Part shown: in pieces, positions 1 to 7,105 of the stretch
How the letters are laid out: every line of letters starts with the position of its first letter
Position numbering within the stretch: the first letter of the stretch is position 1
Source of the DNA: Anaerolineales bacterium
Lineage (GTDB): Bacteria; Chloroflexota; Anaerolineae; Anaerolineales; DRMV01
NCBI GenBank assembly: GCA_015494815.1
Contig: WGAK01000076.1
Coordinates: 1 to 16,086 of the forward strand
Length of the DNA: 16,086 nucleotides
Reading direction: 5' to 3'
Notes under the pieces: generated by a model
Database searches by the model: none
What the model was told of the DNA's origin: nothing
The model's input: only the letters and a program-made list of their open reading frames with translations
Translations under genes and position numbers: made by a program

Positions 1-38
1 CCGAAGAATCTGCGCCCCAAAGCCGGTTTCCAGTGCGG

Positions 39-44
39 TATACT
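39..44 (+). promoter_or_regulatory. Candidate -10 box for the plus-strand operon
   Basis: TATACT at 39-44 matches the sigma70 -10 consensus at five of six positions and is an AT-rich island in GC-rich surroundings. No convincing -35 box is visible at the right distance. A start near base 51 would give a leader of about 57 bases before the ATG at 108. A 7-bp inverted repeat (CCCAAAG at 16-22, CTTTGGG at 43-49) overlaps the box and could be an operator or chance. The leader has a small hairpin, CGGC-CTGA-GCCG, at 71-82. Confidence 0.45.
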
Positions 45-107
45 TTGGGCAAAGCAGGCTGGGCGGCGCGCGGCCTGAGCCGCCGACACCCCCGAGGAGG
101 TTTCCTT

Positions 108-1013
108 ATGAAACGCGCGGTAAGCATCAGTCTGGGCTCCTCCAAACGCGACAAGCGCGTGGAAATCGAATTGCTGGGCGAGAAGGTGCTCATCGAGCGC
201 ATCGGCACCGACGGTGACCGCGAGAAAGCCGCCCGTTTGTTCCGCGAACTGGACGGCAAAGTGGATGCCTTTGGCGTCGGCGGCGCGGACCTGGCCACCG
301 TGGTCGAGGGCAAGGTCTACCCGCTTTATTCCGTACTCCCCCTGGTGCGCGATGTGCGCCACACCCCTTACACCGACGGCGCGGGGCTCAAGAACACCCT
401 GGAGTATCGCCTGGCCGCGTTCATTGACCGCCACTTGGGCGATTACATTGCCCAACACGGCGGCAAGAAAGCCCTCATCACCGTGGGCATTGACCGCTGG
501 GGGATGACCAAATCGTTCGTGGACGCCGGCTATGAGACGGTGTTTGGGGATTTCATGTTCGGCCTGGGCCTGCCCATTCCGGTACGCAGCATCCGCGGCC
601 TCAAAATCATGGCCGCGTTGTTCATGCCCATCGTGGGCCGCTTCCCCTTCGAGTGGCTCTACCCCACCGGCGCCAAGCAAGAGCAACGCGTGCCCAAGTG
701 GGAAAAATACTACCGTTGGGCCACGGTCATTGCCGGCGACTGCCATTACATCAAACGCCACCTACCCGAGCACCTGCCGGGCAAAATCATCGCCACCAAC
801 ACCACTACCGAGGCCGACATCGCGTTGTTCCGCCGGGTGGGCATCAAGTATGTGGTCACCAGCACCCCGCGCCTGGACGGGCGCTCGTTTGGCACCAACA
901 TGATGGAAGCCGCGCTCATCGCCGTGGCCGGGAAGGGGCGCCCGCTGACCACCGACGAATTGAACGCGCTCATTGACGAACTGGGCCTGGAACCCCAACT
1001 GCTGGAACTCTAA
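108..1013 (+). CDS. Quinate 5-dehydrogenase-like protein of uncertain function
   Basis: A 301-residue soluble protein. It resembles a conserved bacterial family carried in databases as 'quinate 5-dehydrogenase'. I recognise the N-terminal SLGSSKRDKRVE block, the GTDGD and GVGGADL blocks, the GLKNTLEYR block, and the C-terminal ATNTTTEADI and STPRLDGRSFGTNMMEA blocks. I see no clear classical GxGxxG dinucleotide-binding loop, so the dehydrogenase name is a family label rather than something the sequence proves. The ATG at 108 is chosen because GAGGAGG lies 7-13 bases upstream; an in-frame extension to base 33 would run over the candidate promoter. It is the first gene of a five-gene operon and is followed after 18 bases by the nucleotidyltransferase. 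No aromatic-pathway gene (aroE, aroQ, quiC) is nearby to support a role in quinate metabolism. Confidence 0.75.
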   Translation: MKRAVSISLGSSKRDKRVEIELLGEKVLIERIGTDGDREKAARLFRELDGKVDAFGVGGADLATVVEGKVYPLYSVLPLVRDVRHTPYTDGAGLKNTLEYRLAAFIDRHLGDYIAQHGGKKALITVGIDRWGMTKSFVDAGYETVFGDFMFGLGLPIPVRSIRGLKIMAALFMPIVGRFPFEWLYPTGAKQEQRVPKWEKYYRWATVIAGDCHYIKRHLPEHLPGKIIATNTTTEADIALFRRVGIKYVVTSTPRLDGRSFGTNMMEAALIAVAGKGRPLTTDELNALIDELGLEPQLLEL

Positions 1014-1031
1014 AACCCAAGGAGGGGCGTC

Positions 1032-1832
1032 ATGGAAGCCCTCGTTCTGGCCGGCGGCCACCCCGGACCGACCGACCCCTTGTACCCGTACACCCAGGGG
1101 CGCCCCAAAGCCTTGCTCGACCTGGCCGGGCGCCCCATGCTCCAGTGGGTGCTGGACGCGCTCAATCAGGCGCCTCGCATCACCGGCGTGCGCATCTTCG
1201 GCGTAGACCCCGACGCCTATCCGTGGGAGATTGCCCAACCCGTGCACTTCTACCCCGACCAGGGCAGCATGCTGCACAACATCCTGCACGGGCTGGCGAC
1301 CATCGGCCAGCAAGCCACGCCCGACACGCCCGTGCTGCTGGTGTCGGGCGATGTACCGACCATCACGGGCGAGGTGGTGGAATGGGCCGCGGCCAACGCC
1401 GACCGCTATCCCGATGCGGATGTGGTCTACCATGTGGTGGAACGGCGGGTCATGGAGGCCCGTTTCCCGGGGGTGCAGCGCACCTATTTGCGCCTCAAAG
1501 ATGTGGAAGTGTGCGGCGGCGATGTCAACCTGGTGCGGGTGCGCGCCGGCCAGCGGGAGGACGACCTGTGGGAACGCATCGTCGCGGCCCGCAAGTCCCC
1601 CTTCCAACAAGCCCGGCTGCTGGGCTGGGGCGTGCTGCTTGGCGTGCTGCTGCGCCGCTTCACCCTGGAGCAGGCCGCGGTGCGGGCCAGTCAGCGCCTG
1701 CGACTGGCCGGGGTGGCCGTGCTCAGCCCCTACGCCGAACTGGCCATGGATGTGGACAAACCCGCGCATCTGGAAATCGTGCGCCAAGACCTGCAGGCCC
1801 GCGCGGCCGACGCGTCGGAGGCCGCGGCATGA
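1032..1832 (+). CDS. MobA-like NTP transferase (nucleotidyltransferase family protein)
   Basis: A 266-residue GT-A-fold nucleotidyltransferase. Residues 4-9 (LVLAGG) open the nucleotide-binding loop, and RPKALLDLAGRPML (24-37) carries the expected basic residue, Lys26. Asp107 in SGDVP is the usual metal ligand, and DVDKP at 240-244 matches the C-terminal second metal motif of MobA/IspD-like enzymes. The first loop is longer than the usual LAGGxSxRMG and contains Pro and Tyr residues, so the acceptor is probably not molybdopterin. The family transfers NMP from an NTP to a phosphorylated or alcohol acceptor; the substrate here cannot be read from the sequence. AAGGAGG stands a few bases before the ATG. 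Its TGA overlaps the ATG of the PAP2 gene by four bases (ATGA), so translational coupling is likely. The pairing suggests activation of a sugar or alcohol headgroup for a lipid or glycan, which is inference only. Confidence 0.82.
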   Translation: MEALVLAGGHPGPTDPLYPYTQGRPKALLDLAGRPMLQWVLDALNQAPRITGVRIFGVDPDAYPWEIAQPVHFYPDQGSMLHNILHGLATIGQQATPDTPVLLVSGDVPTITGEVVEWAAANADRYPDADVVYHVVERRVMEARFPGVQRTYLRLKDVEVCGGDVNLVRVRAGQREDDLWERIVAARKSPFQQARLLGWGVLLGVLLRRFTLEQAAVRASQRLRLAGVAVLSPYAELAMDVDKPAHLEIVRQDLQARAADASEAAA

Positions 1833-2341
1833 GAGCCCGGCTGCAAGCCTGGGACACGCGGCTCTCGCACGCCTGCCAGCGGCCCGTGGCCCGCTCGCGA
1901 GCCTGGCACCGCCTGGCGTGGCTGCTGGCCCATTCGGGCGATTCGTGGGTGGTGCTGCCGGGCCTGTTGCTGCTGGCCTGGGCCTGGCCCCCCGGCCGCA
2001 GCCATGCGTTGCCCGCGGCCGCGGGAGTGCTGGTGTTGGCCGCGGTCGTGCTGGGGCTCAAATTCCTCATCCGACGGCAACGCCCCCAAAGCCCCTGGGG
2101 GGCCATCTACCGCAAGACCGACCCCCACGCCTTTCCGTCGGGCCACGCGGCCCGGGCCGCGCTGCTGGCCGTGCTGGCCGCGGTTTGGCTGCCGCCCCTG
2201 CCCGCGACGGGGGTGGGGCTGTGGGCCCTGGGCGTGAGTTGGGCCCGCCTGGCGTTGGGGCTGCACTACCCCACCGATGTGCTGGCCGGGTGGATGTTGG
2301 GCACGGGGCTCGCCGCGTTGGTGGTGCGCGCCGCGGCCTGA
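1829..2341 (+). CDS. PAP2-family membrane phosphatase
   Basis: A 170-residue integral membrane phosphatase of the PAP2/acid phosphatase superfamily. All three signature motifs are present: K78-x6-R85-P86, P103-S-G-H106, and S137xxR140-x5-H146-x3-D150. His106 and His146 are the expected nucleophile-pair residues and Asp150 the partner acid. Four to five hydrophobic segments are visible, for example at 41-53, 60-79, 107-125 and 128-145. Family members remove phosphate from phosphatidate, undecaprenyl pyrophosphate or related lipid phosphates on the outer membrane face. The small size fits BcrC/PgpB-like enzymes, but the substrate is not determinable here. The start overlaps the previous stop, and the next gene begins 32 bases downstream. 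The transglycosylase later in the operon favours a cell-wall lipid carrier as substrate, but weakly. Confidence 0.9.
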   Translation: MRARLQAWDTRLSHACQRPVARSRAWHRLAWLLAHSGDSWVVLPGLLLLAWAWPPGRSHALPAAAGVLVLAAVVLGLKFLIRRQRPQSPWGAIYRKTDPHAFPSGHAARAALLAVLAAVWLPPLPATGVGLWALGVSWARLALGLHYPTDVLAGWMLGTGLAALVVRAAA

Positions 2342-2373
2342 CGCGCCCGCCTCGGCTCTGGGAGGCATCACGC

Positions 2374-3249
2374 ATGGACGCACGTCCCCTGCTCATCAAC
2401 GCGCATCATCGGGCCGGGGCGCTCCTGGCCTGGAGTGCTCCGGCCGCGACCTCGCCCTGGGCCGCGCGCGTGCGAGAGGCGACGCACGCCTGGCTGCGCC
2501 AGGCCGCGCGCCTGGCCGATCCCGACGCGGCCCCCGCGCCAGCCTGGCAGGCGGCCTGCGACGCGGCGGCTGCGCTGCGCGACCTGGTGGCCCAGGCGCC
2601 GGCGCCTTTGCAAGCCCGCGCCGCGGAGCATGAGGCCGCGCTGACGACCTGGCTGGCCCAGGCGCAAGCCTACCGGGCCGCGGCGGAGCCGGTTCCCCCA
2701 CCCACCCCCACGGCCAGCGCAGGCCCGGCCCAAGACGCGCTGCAGCAGGCCCTGCAAGCACACGCCCACCTGCAGCCCAACGCGGCCTGGTGCTTCGTGT
2801 GCGGCCTGCGCAACCCGGTGGGCCTGAAGTTGCGCTTCCTGCAGGCTGCGGAGGGCCGGTCGCTGGCCTACGCGGTGGTGCCCGAGGCCTATCAGGGCTA
2901 TCCCGGCGTGGTGCACGGCGGCATCGTGGCCGCGATGCTGGACGAAATCACCGGCCGGGCCGGAACCGGCACCGACCCCGCGACCGCGCGGCTGTTCTAC
3001 ACCGCGCGGCTGTCCATTCGCTATCGCCGGCACGTGCCCACGGGCCGCCTGCTGCGCCTGGAAGGGGAACTGGTGCGGGACCGGGGCCGTTTCTACGAGG
3101 CCCGCGGGGCCATCTACGACGCGGACACGGACCGCGCCCTGGCCACGGCCGAGGCCCTGCTGGCCGAGGTCCCGCGCAGCGAATTGCAGGCCATGAACCC
3201 CGAGGCCATCGGCTGGAAGGTGTATCCCCTGGAGGATTGCCGCCCGTGA
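2374..3249 (+). CDS. PaaI-like hotdog thioesterase with a long N-terminal extension
   Basis: A 291-residue protein. Residues 138-265 form a hotdog-fold acyl-CoA thioesterase domain of the PaaI type: CFVCGLRNPVGLKLRF (140-155), then HGGIVAAMLDE (181-191). In this family the HGG loop and the following acidic residue lie at the thioester site. Strand motifs such as RLSIRYRRHVPTGR follow. The first ~130 residues are unusual: Ala-rich helical sequence (25-105) that may form a coiled coil or helical bundle, then a Pro-rich linker (107-117). Most single-domain PaaI proteins have about 130-170 residues, so this half is extra. GGGAGG lies upstream of the chosen ATG. Its stop overlaps the GTG start of the lytic transglycosylase gene by four bases. 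The likely activity is hydrolysis of an aryl- or acyl-CoA; the partner and substrate are unknown. Confidence 0.85.
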   Translation: MDARPLLINAHHRAGALLAWSAPAATSPWAARVREATHAWLRQAARLADPDAAPAPAWQAACDAAAALRDLVAQAPAPLQARAAEHEAALTTWLAQAQAYRAAAEPVPPPTPTASAGPAQDALQQALQAHAHLQPNAAWCFVCGLRNPVGLKLRFLQAAEGRSLAYAVVPEAYQGYPGVVHGGIVAAMLDEITGRAGTGTDPATARLFYTARLSIRYRRHVPTGRLLRLEGELVRDRGRFYEARGAIYDADTDRALATAEALLAEVPRSELQAMNPEAIGWKVYPLEDCRP

Positions 3250-3932
3250 CCAACCGGTCTGCTCACGCTCCCGGCCCGCTGCACGAACTGCTCAACTCGG
3301 TGCTCTTGCTGTTGGTGCTGGGCATGTTCGTCTCGCTGCTGCTGCTATGGGCGCAGGCCGGGGGCCCCGCCTGGGGCGCGCCCGACGCGACCCCAACGCG
3401 GCCGGGCCGACCCGCGGCCGGAGACGCCGCGTTGCCCGCGCTGTTCACGCCCGAAGTGCGCCACTGGGAGGCCGACATCGTGCGCTGGGCCGCAGCCTAT
3501 GACCTGGACCCGCGCTTGGTGGCCACGGTCATGCAAATCGAGAGTTGCGGCGACCCGCAGGCGGTGTCGTCTGCGGGCGCGCGGGGGCTCTTTCAGGTAA
3601 TGCCCTACCACTTCGCCGCGGACGAAGACCCGCAAGACCCCGACACCAACGCCCGGCGGGGGTTGGGCTATTTGCAGCGCATGTTGGCCCAGGCCAATGG
3701 GGATGTGCGGCTGGCGCTGGCCGCGTACAACGGCGGGCCGCAGCGTCTGGTCGAGCCCGAAAGCGCCTGGCCCGCGGAAACCCGGCGCTATGTGGCCTGG
3801 GGCTGGGGCATTTATCAGGATGCGCAGGCCGGCCGCGCGCAGAGCGCCACGCTGGAGGCCTGGCTCAAGGCCGGAGGACGCGCGCTCTGTCATCAGGCCC
3901 AGGCGCATCTGCCCCTGCGACCGGTGGAATGA
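3246..3932 (+). CDS. Membrane-anchored lytic transglycosylase (SLT domain)
   Basis: A 228-residue protein with one N-terminal membrane segment (about 17-36) and a Pro/Ala-rich linker, then a soluble-lytic-transglycosylase domain from about 70. Glu99 in IESCGD is the predicted catalytic acid. GARGLFQVMP (111-120) and LAAYNGGP are the standard SLT motifs. The domain should act outside the membrane, cleaving the MurNAc-GlcNAc bond of peptidoglycan with 1,6-anhydro product formation. The protein has only two cysteines, Cys101 next to the catalytic Glu and Cys215 near the C-terminus, which could form a disulfide. The start is GTG, overlapping the thioesterase TGA. It is the last gene of the plus-strand operon and ends three bases before the convergent kinase stop. 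The presence of this gene argues that the organism makes peptidoglycan. Confidence 0.9.
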   Translation: MTNRSAHAPGPLHELLNSVLLLLVLGMFVSLLLLWAQAGGPAWGAPDATPTRPGRPAAGDAALPALFTPEVRHWEADIVRWAAAYDLDPRLVATVMQIESCGDPQAVSSAGARGLFQVMPYHFAADEDPQDPDTNARRGLGYLQRMLAQANGDVRLALAAYNGGPQRLVEPESAWPAETRRYVAWGWGIYQDAQAGRAQSATLEAWLKAGGRALCHQAQAHLPLRPVE

Positions 3933-3935
3933 GCC

Positions 3936-5443
3936 TCAGGCCTGGGCCGCAGCGCCTTCCTCATCGGCTTCGTCGTCGGCCAGGTCCACCACCCGCTCCG
4001 GGTCCAGCGGCAGGGCCATGGTGAAGGTCGCGCCCTGGCCCTCGCGCGAGCGTACGGTGACATACCCGCCGTGCGCGTCCACAATCCAGTGCACAATCGA
4101 AAGGCCCAGGCCAAAGCCCCGGCTGCCGCGGCGGGTGCGAGCCCGGTCGGCGCGGTAGAAACGCTCGAACAGGTGGGGCAAGTCTTCGGCCGCGATACCG
4201 GGCCCCGTGTCACGCACCCACACCAGGGCCCAGTCGCCTTCCCGCCGGGCGCCAATCTGCACTTCACCGCCGGGAGGGGTGTACTGCACCGCATTGCTCA
4301 CCAGATTGAGCAGGGCCTGGGTCAAACGGTCGGGGTCGCCCACCACGGGCAACGGCTCGAGATGCGCCAGGGTCAGATGCAGGCCCTTGCGTTCGGCCAG
4401 CACCCGGCTCTGCCGCACGACCTCCAGCAGCAGCGCGTCCAGGTCCACCGGCTCGCGGCGCAAGGGCAGGGCGCCGGCCTCCGCGCGGGCCAGAAAGAGC
4501 AGGTCTTCCACCAGCCGCGACAGGCGCTCAGCCTCCTTTTCGATGTCGGCCACGGCCTCGGGGTCATACTGCCCGGTGCGGCGCATCAATTGGGCCTGCC
4601 CGCGGATGATGGTCAACGGCGTGCGCAGTTCATGGCTCACATCGGCCAAAAAACGCCGTTGCTGCTGCAGAATCTCCTCCAGGCGGTCCAGGGCCGTGTT
4701 GAACGCCTCGGCCCAGAGGTTCAACTCGGGCACAGGCTGATTGGTGGGCAAACGCCGCGAAAGTTCTTCGTCTTGGACGATGTCTTGGGCCAACTGGCTC
4801 ACCTGCTCCATGGGCCACAGCATCCAACGGCTCATGCGCACCAGCAGCAAGGCCAGCAAACCGCCCACCACCAGGTCGGCGGCGATGAGCCCCACCACCA
4901 TCGTGGTGGTCCACTCCTGCCAGGGGGTCATGTTGACGGCCACCTGGATGACCCACCACCGCCCCTCGGTTTCGGCCGGCCGCACCTCGGTGCGCACCCG
5001 CCAGACCTCGCGGCCCCAGCGCACATTGCGGGCGATGGGATGCCGGGGCAGGCCGGCCCGGGCTTCGGGGTCCAACGCACATTAGGGGCCTGGGGCGAAT
5101 GGGCGATGAGTTCCAGGCGGTCGGGCCACACATACCAGATTTGCACCTGAAAATCGGGGGAAGTGGGCAACACGAACGCGCCCGTGGCCGGGTGCTGCCC
5201 CTCGGCCGCCAGTTGGCGGGTGCGGTTGACGGCATCTTCGGCCAGGTGCGTGAGCAAATGGTCGGCCCAATGCTCCATGGCCCGGTTGGTGAGCATGTAG
5301 GCCCCGCCGGTGTAGAGCACCAGCAGCCCGGCAATGACCAACAGCGACACGCCCAAGAACCAGGCCCGCAGCGTCCAACCGCCCCGGGCGCGGGGCGGCG
5401 GCGCGGTGGTTGGCGTGGGAGCAGAAGTCGCGACCATGTCCAT
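3936..5443 (-). pseudogene. Sensor histidine kinase, reading frame broken by an apparent one-base deletion
   Basis: Two overlapping frames together make one typical membrane sensor kinase of about 502 residues. The first (ATG at 5443, frame open to 4928) gives a Pro-rich cytoplasmic tail, a first membrane helix (about residues 27-50) and an extracytoplasmic sensor region. From 5075 the homologous continuation is in another frame: end of the sensor domain, second membrane helix (MVVGLIAADLVVGGLLALLL), HAMP, HisKA with SHELRTPL holding the phospho-His, N box LLNLVSNAVQYTP, G1 DTGPGIA and G2 GFGLGLSIV. The catalytic half is intact in sequence but not reachable from the start codon. It is downstream of its likely partner regulator, separated from it by an intrinsic terminator. 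No Shine-Dalgarno sequence is visible before the ATG at 5443 or the one at 5437. It could be a true decayed gene or a sequencing/assembly error. As it stands, the product would be a 171-residue fragment without kinase activity. Confidence 0.85.
5074..5080 (-). other. Frameshift site in the sensor kinase gene
   Basis: Reading on the minus strand, the upstream frame gives AAT GTG (Asn-Val) ending at 5078. Bases 5077-5076 (CG) are then left over, and the downstream frame resumes with TTG GAC CCC GAA (Leu-Asp-Pro-Glu) at 5075. One missing base near 5076-5077 would join the frames; two extra bases would do the same. No long homopolymer is present. Conserved kinase features are on both sides, which places the break inside the extracytoplasmic domain. 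Confidence 0.8.
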
Positions 5444-5450
5444 GGCAGGC

Positions 5451-5477
5451 AAAAAAGGGGGCCTAACCGCGGCCCCC
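5451..5477 (-). terminator. Intrinsic terminator between response regulator and kinase genes
   Basis: On the minus strand GGGGGCC (5477-5471), a 7-base loop, then GGCCCCC (5463-5457) form a perfect 7-bp GC-rich stem. Six T residues (5456-5451) follow at once. It starts 26 bases after the regulator stop and ends 7 bases before the kinase ATG at 5443. It should end or attenuate the mtnP-regulator transcript and lower kinase expression. Confidence 0.88.
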
Positions 5478-5502
5478 GAGGATGCACCGGTGACGGCCGA
5501 CG

Positions 5503-6213
5503 CTATTCGGTGGGCTCGCGCAGCACATACCCCACCCCGCGCACGGTGTGCAGCAGCCGCGGCTCACCGCCGGCCTCCAACTTGCGGCGCAGGTAGCGCA
5601 CATACACATCCAGCACATTGCTCTCCCGGCCAAAGTCGTAGCCCCAAACCTGGTCGTACAGTTGGTCGCGGGTGAGCACCTGCCGGGGGTGGCGCATGAA
5701 CATTTCCAGCAACTGGTATTCCTTGGTGGTTAGTTCGATGACCCGGTCGCCGCGGCGAGCCTGGCGTGTGCCCGTATCGAGCACCAGGTCCGCGAAGCGA
5801 TACTCCTTGGGCTTGGGGGGCACCTGCGTGCGCCGCCGGCGCAGTAGCACCCGCACCCGAGCCAGCAATTCGTCCATGTTGAAAGGCTTGACCAGGTAAT
5901 CGTCCGCGCCCGAATCCAGGCCCAACACCCGGTCGGGTATCGAGTCCTTGGCCGTAAGCATGAGAATGGGCACCTTCTGGTCCCGGGTGCGAATGCGGCG
6001 ACAGACCTCCAGGCCGTCAATGCCGGGCAGCATCCAATCCAAAATGATGAGGTCGGGGAAGTTCTGGAAGGTCTTGGCCAGGCCGGTTTCGCCGTCGGGG
6101 GCTACATCCACGATATAGCCCTCGGTCTCTAAGGCCCGCTTGACGAAGCGGGCGACACCGGCATCGTCTTCGATGATGAGCACGAAGGGGCGAACAGTAC
6201 GGTCGTCGTTCAT
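5503..6213 (-). CDS. OmpR/PhoB-family response regulator
   Basis: A 236-residue two-component response regulator. The receiver domain (about 10-122) has the acidic pocket EDD (15-17), phospho-acceptor Asp59 in LIILDWMLPG, Thr87 in MLTAKD, and Lys109 in VKPF. The C-terminal winged-helix DNA-binding domain (about 135-232) has the OmpR-type ELTTKEYQLLEMF, SNVLDVYVRYLRRKLE recognition-helix region and HTVRGVGYVL wing. All residues needed for phosphorylation are present, so it is likely functional. The ATG is preceded by GGAGG with a 7-base spacer, and it overlaps the mtnP TGA by four bases. Co-translation with mtnP is unusual, and the natural partner is the broken kinase gene just downstream. Its DNA target is not apparent from the window. 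Confidence 0.95.
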   Translation of the reverse strand: MNDDRTVRPFVLIIEDDAGVARFVKRALETEGYIVDVAPDGETGLAKTFQNFPDLIILDWMLPGIDGLEVCRRIRTRDQKVPILMLTAKDSIPDRVLGLDSGADDYLVKPFNMDELLARVRVLLRRRRTQVPPKPKEYRFADLVLDTGTRQARRGDRVIELTTKEYQLLEMFMRHPRQVLTRDQLYDQVWGYDFGRESNVLDVYVRYLRRKLEAGGEPRLLHTVRGVGYVLREPTE

Positions 6214-7088
6214 GACGCGGCCTCCAGATATTTGTCCACCAAAAGCGCCAAACGGCGTCGGGTTTGCGGGGGAATGACCTCGGGCCGGGTGATGAGCGCA
6301 TCGGCCAGCGCGCGCTCACACGCGCAGCGCCGCTCGGCGCGCAAATCACGGGCCAAAATGCGCAGGGCCTGCTGCGCCACCTGGGTATTGCGCATCAGGG
6401 TGCGAATGACCATCTCCACGGTGACCGGCTCTTCGCTCACATGCCACACATCATAGTCGGTCACATGGGCCATGACCGCGTAGCACAATTCGGCCTCGCG
6501 CGCCAAAAAGGCCTCGGGCGAGGTGGTCATGCCGATGATGTCCATGCCCCAGGCCCGAAAAACATGGGACTCGGCCCGGGTGGAAAAACGCGGCCCTTCG
6601 ATGGTGATGAAATTGCCGCCCTTGTGCACCGTGGCGCCGGTGGCCTGCACGGCCTGGTACAACTGCTCCGACAAATCGGGGCAGAAGGGGTCGGCCACGC
6701 TGACATGGGCCACCAGTCCCTGCTCGAAGAAGGACCGCTTGCGGCCTTTGGTGAAGTCGAACAACTGGTCGGGGATGACGATGTGGCCGGGCGCGAAGTC
6801 TTCGCGTAGCGAACCGCACGCGTTGACGCTGATGACCCGCTGCACACCCAGGGCCTTGAGCGCGTAGATGTTGGCCCGGTAAGGGACTTCGGAGGGGGTG
6901 AGCCAATGGCCCAGGCCGTGCCGGGCCAAAAAGGCCACCCGTCGGCCTTCCAGCGTGCCCACCACGATAGGCGCGCTGGGCTTGCCAAAGGGCGTGTCCA
7001 GGTCATATTCCCGCACATCGGTCAGGCCCTCCATCGTGTACAGGCCCGAACCACCAATGATGCCCAGGATGGGGCGTTCGTCCACCAT
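6210..7088 (-). CDS. mtnP: S-methyl-5'-thioadenosine phosphorylase
   Basis: A 292-residue member of the purine nucleoside phosphorylase/MTAP family. It splits 5'-methylthioadenosine with phosphate into adenine and 5-methylthioribose-1-phosphate in methionine salvage. Family motifs are GIIGGSGLY near the N-terminus (phosphate loop), RHGLGHWLTPSEVPYRANI, ISVNACGSL, IEGPRFSTRAES, GMTTSPEAFLAREAELCYA and HVTDYDVW. The TDYD aspartates are those that bind the adenine base in MTAPs, which favours MTAP over guanosine/inosine phosphorylase. The ATG at 7088 is chosen because AAGGAGG lies just upstream. A longer frame to 7505 has no support and would overlap the upstream gene. The stop overlaps the response regulator start. 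A spermidine-synthase-like gene lies upstream in the same run, so the substrate could come from aminopropyl transfer. mtnA is not in the window. Confidence 0.93.
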   Translation of the reverse strand: MVDERPILGIIGGSGLYTMEGLTDVREYDLDTPFGKPSAPIVVGTLEGRRVAFLARHGLGHWLTPSEVPYRANIYALKALGVQRVISVNACGSLREDFAPGHIVIPDQLFDFTKGRKRSFFEQGLVAHVSVADPFCPDLSEQLYQAVQATGATVHKGGNFITIEGPRFSTRAESHVFRAWGMDIIGMTTSPEAFLAREAELCYAVMAHVTDYDVWHVSEEPVTVEMVIRTLMRNTQVAQQALRILARDLRAERRCACERALADALITRPEVIPPQTRRRLALLVDKYLEAAS

Positions 7089-7105
7089 CGTTGCCTCCTT
7101 GCCCA

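Noticed and set aside
62..84. Hairpin in the leader of the first gene as a riboswitch
   Set aside because: The leader is under 60 bases and the stem is short, with no known riboswitch core; it is likely a chance GC hairpin.
1231..2373. N-terminal extension of the thioesterase through the nucleotidyltransferase and PAP2 genes
   Set aside because: The extension is Cys/Trp/Pro-rich shadow translation. A ribosome site and ATG are present at 2374.
4071..5150. Long plus-strand open frame opposite the sensor kinase
   Set aside because: It is rich in His, Gln, Gly and Pro with no recognisable motif, and lies antisense to clear HisKA/HATPase motifs. It is a typical high-GC shadow frame.
5444..5452. 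TTG start for the sensor kinase at 5452
   Set aside because: It would lie at the end of the terminator T-run with no ribosome site; ATG codons at 5443 and 5437 are more likely.
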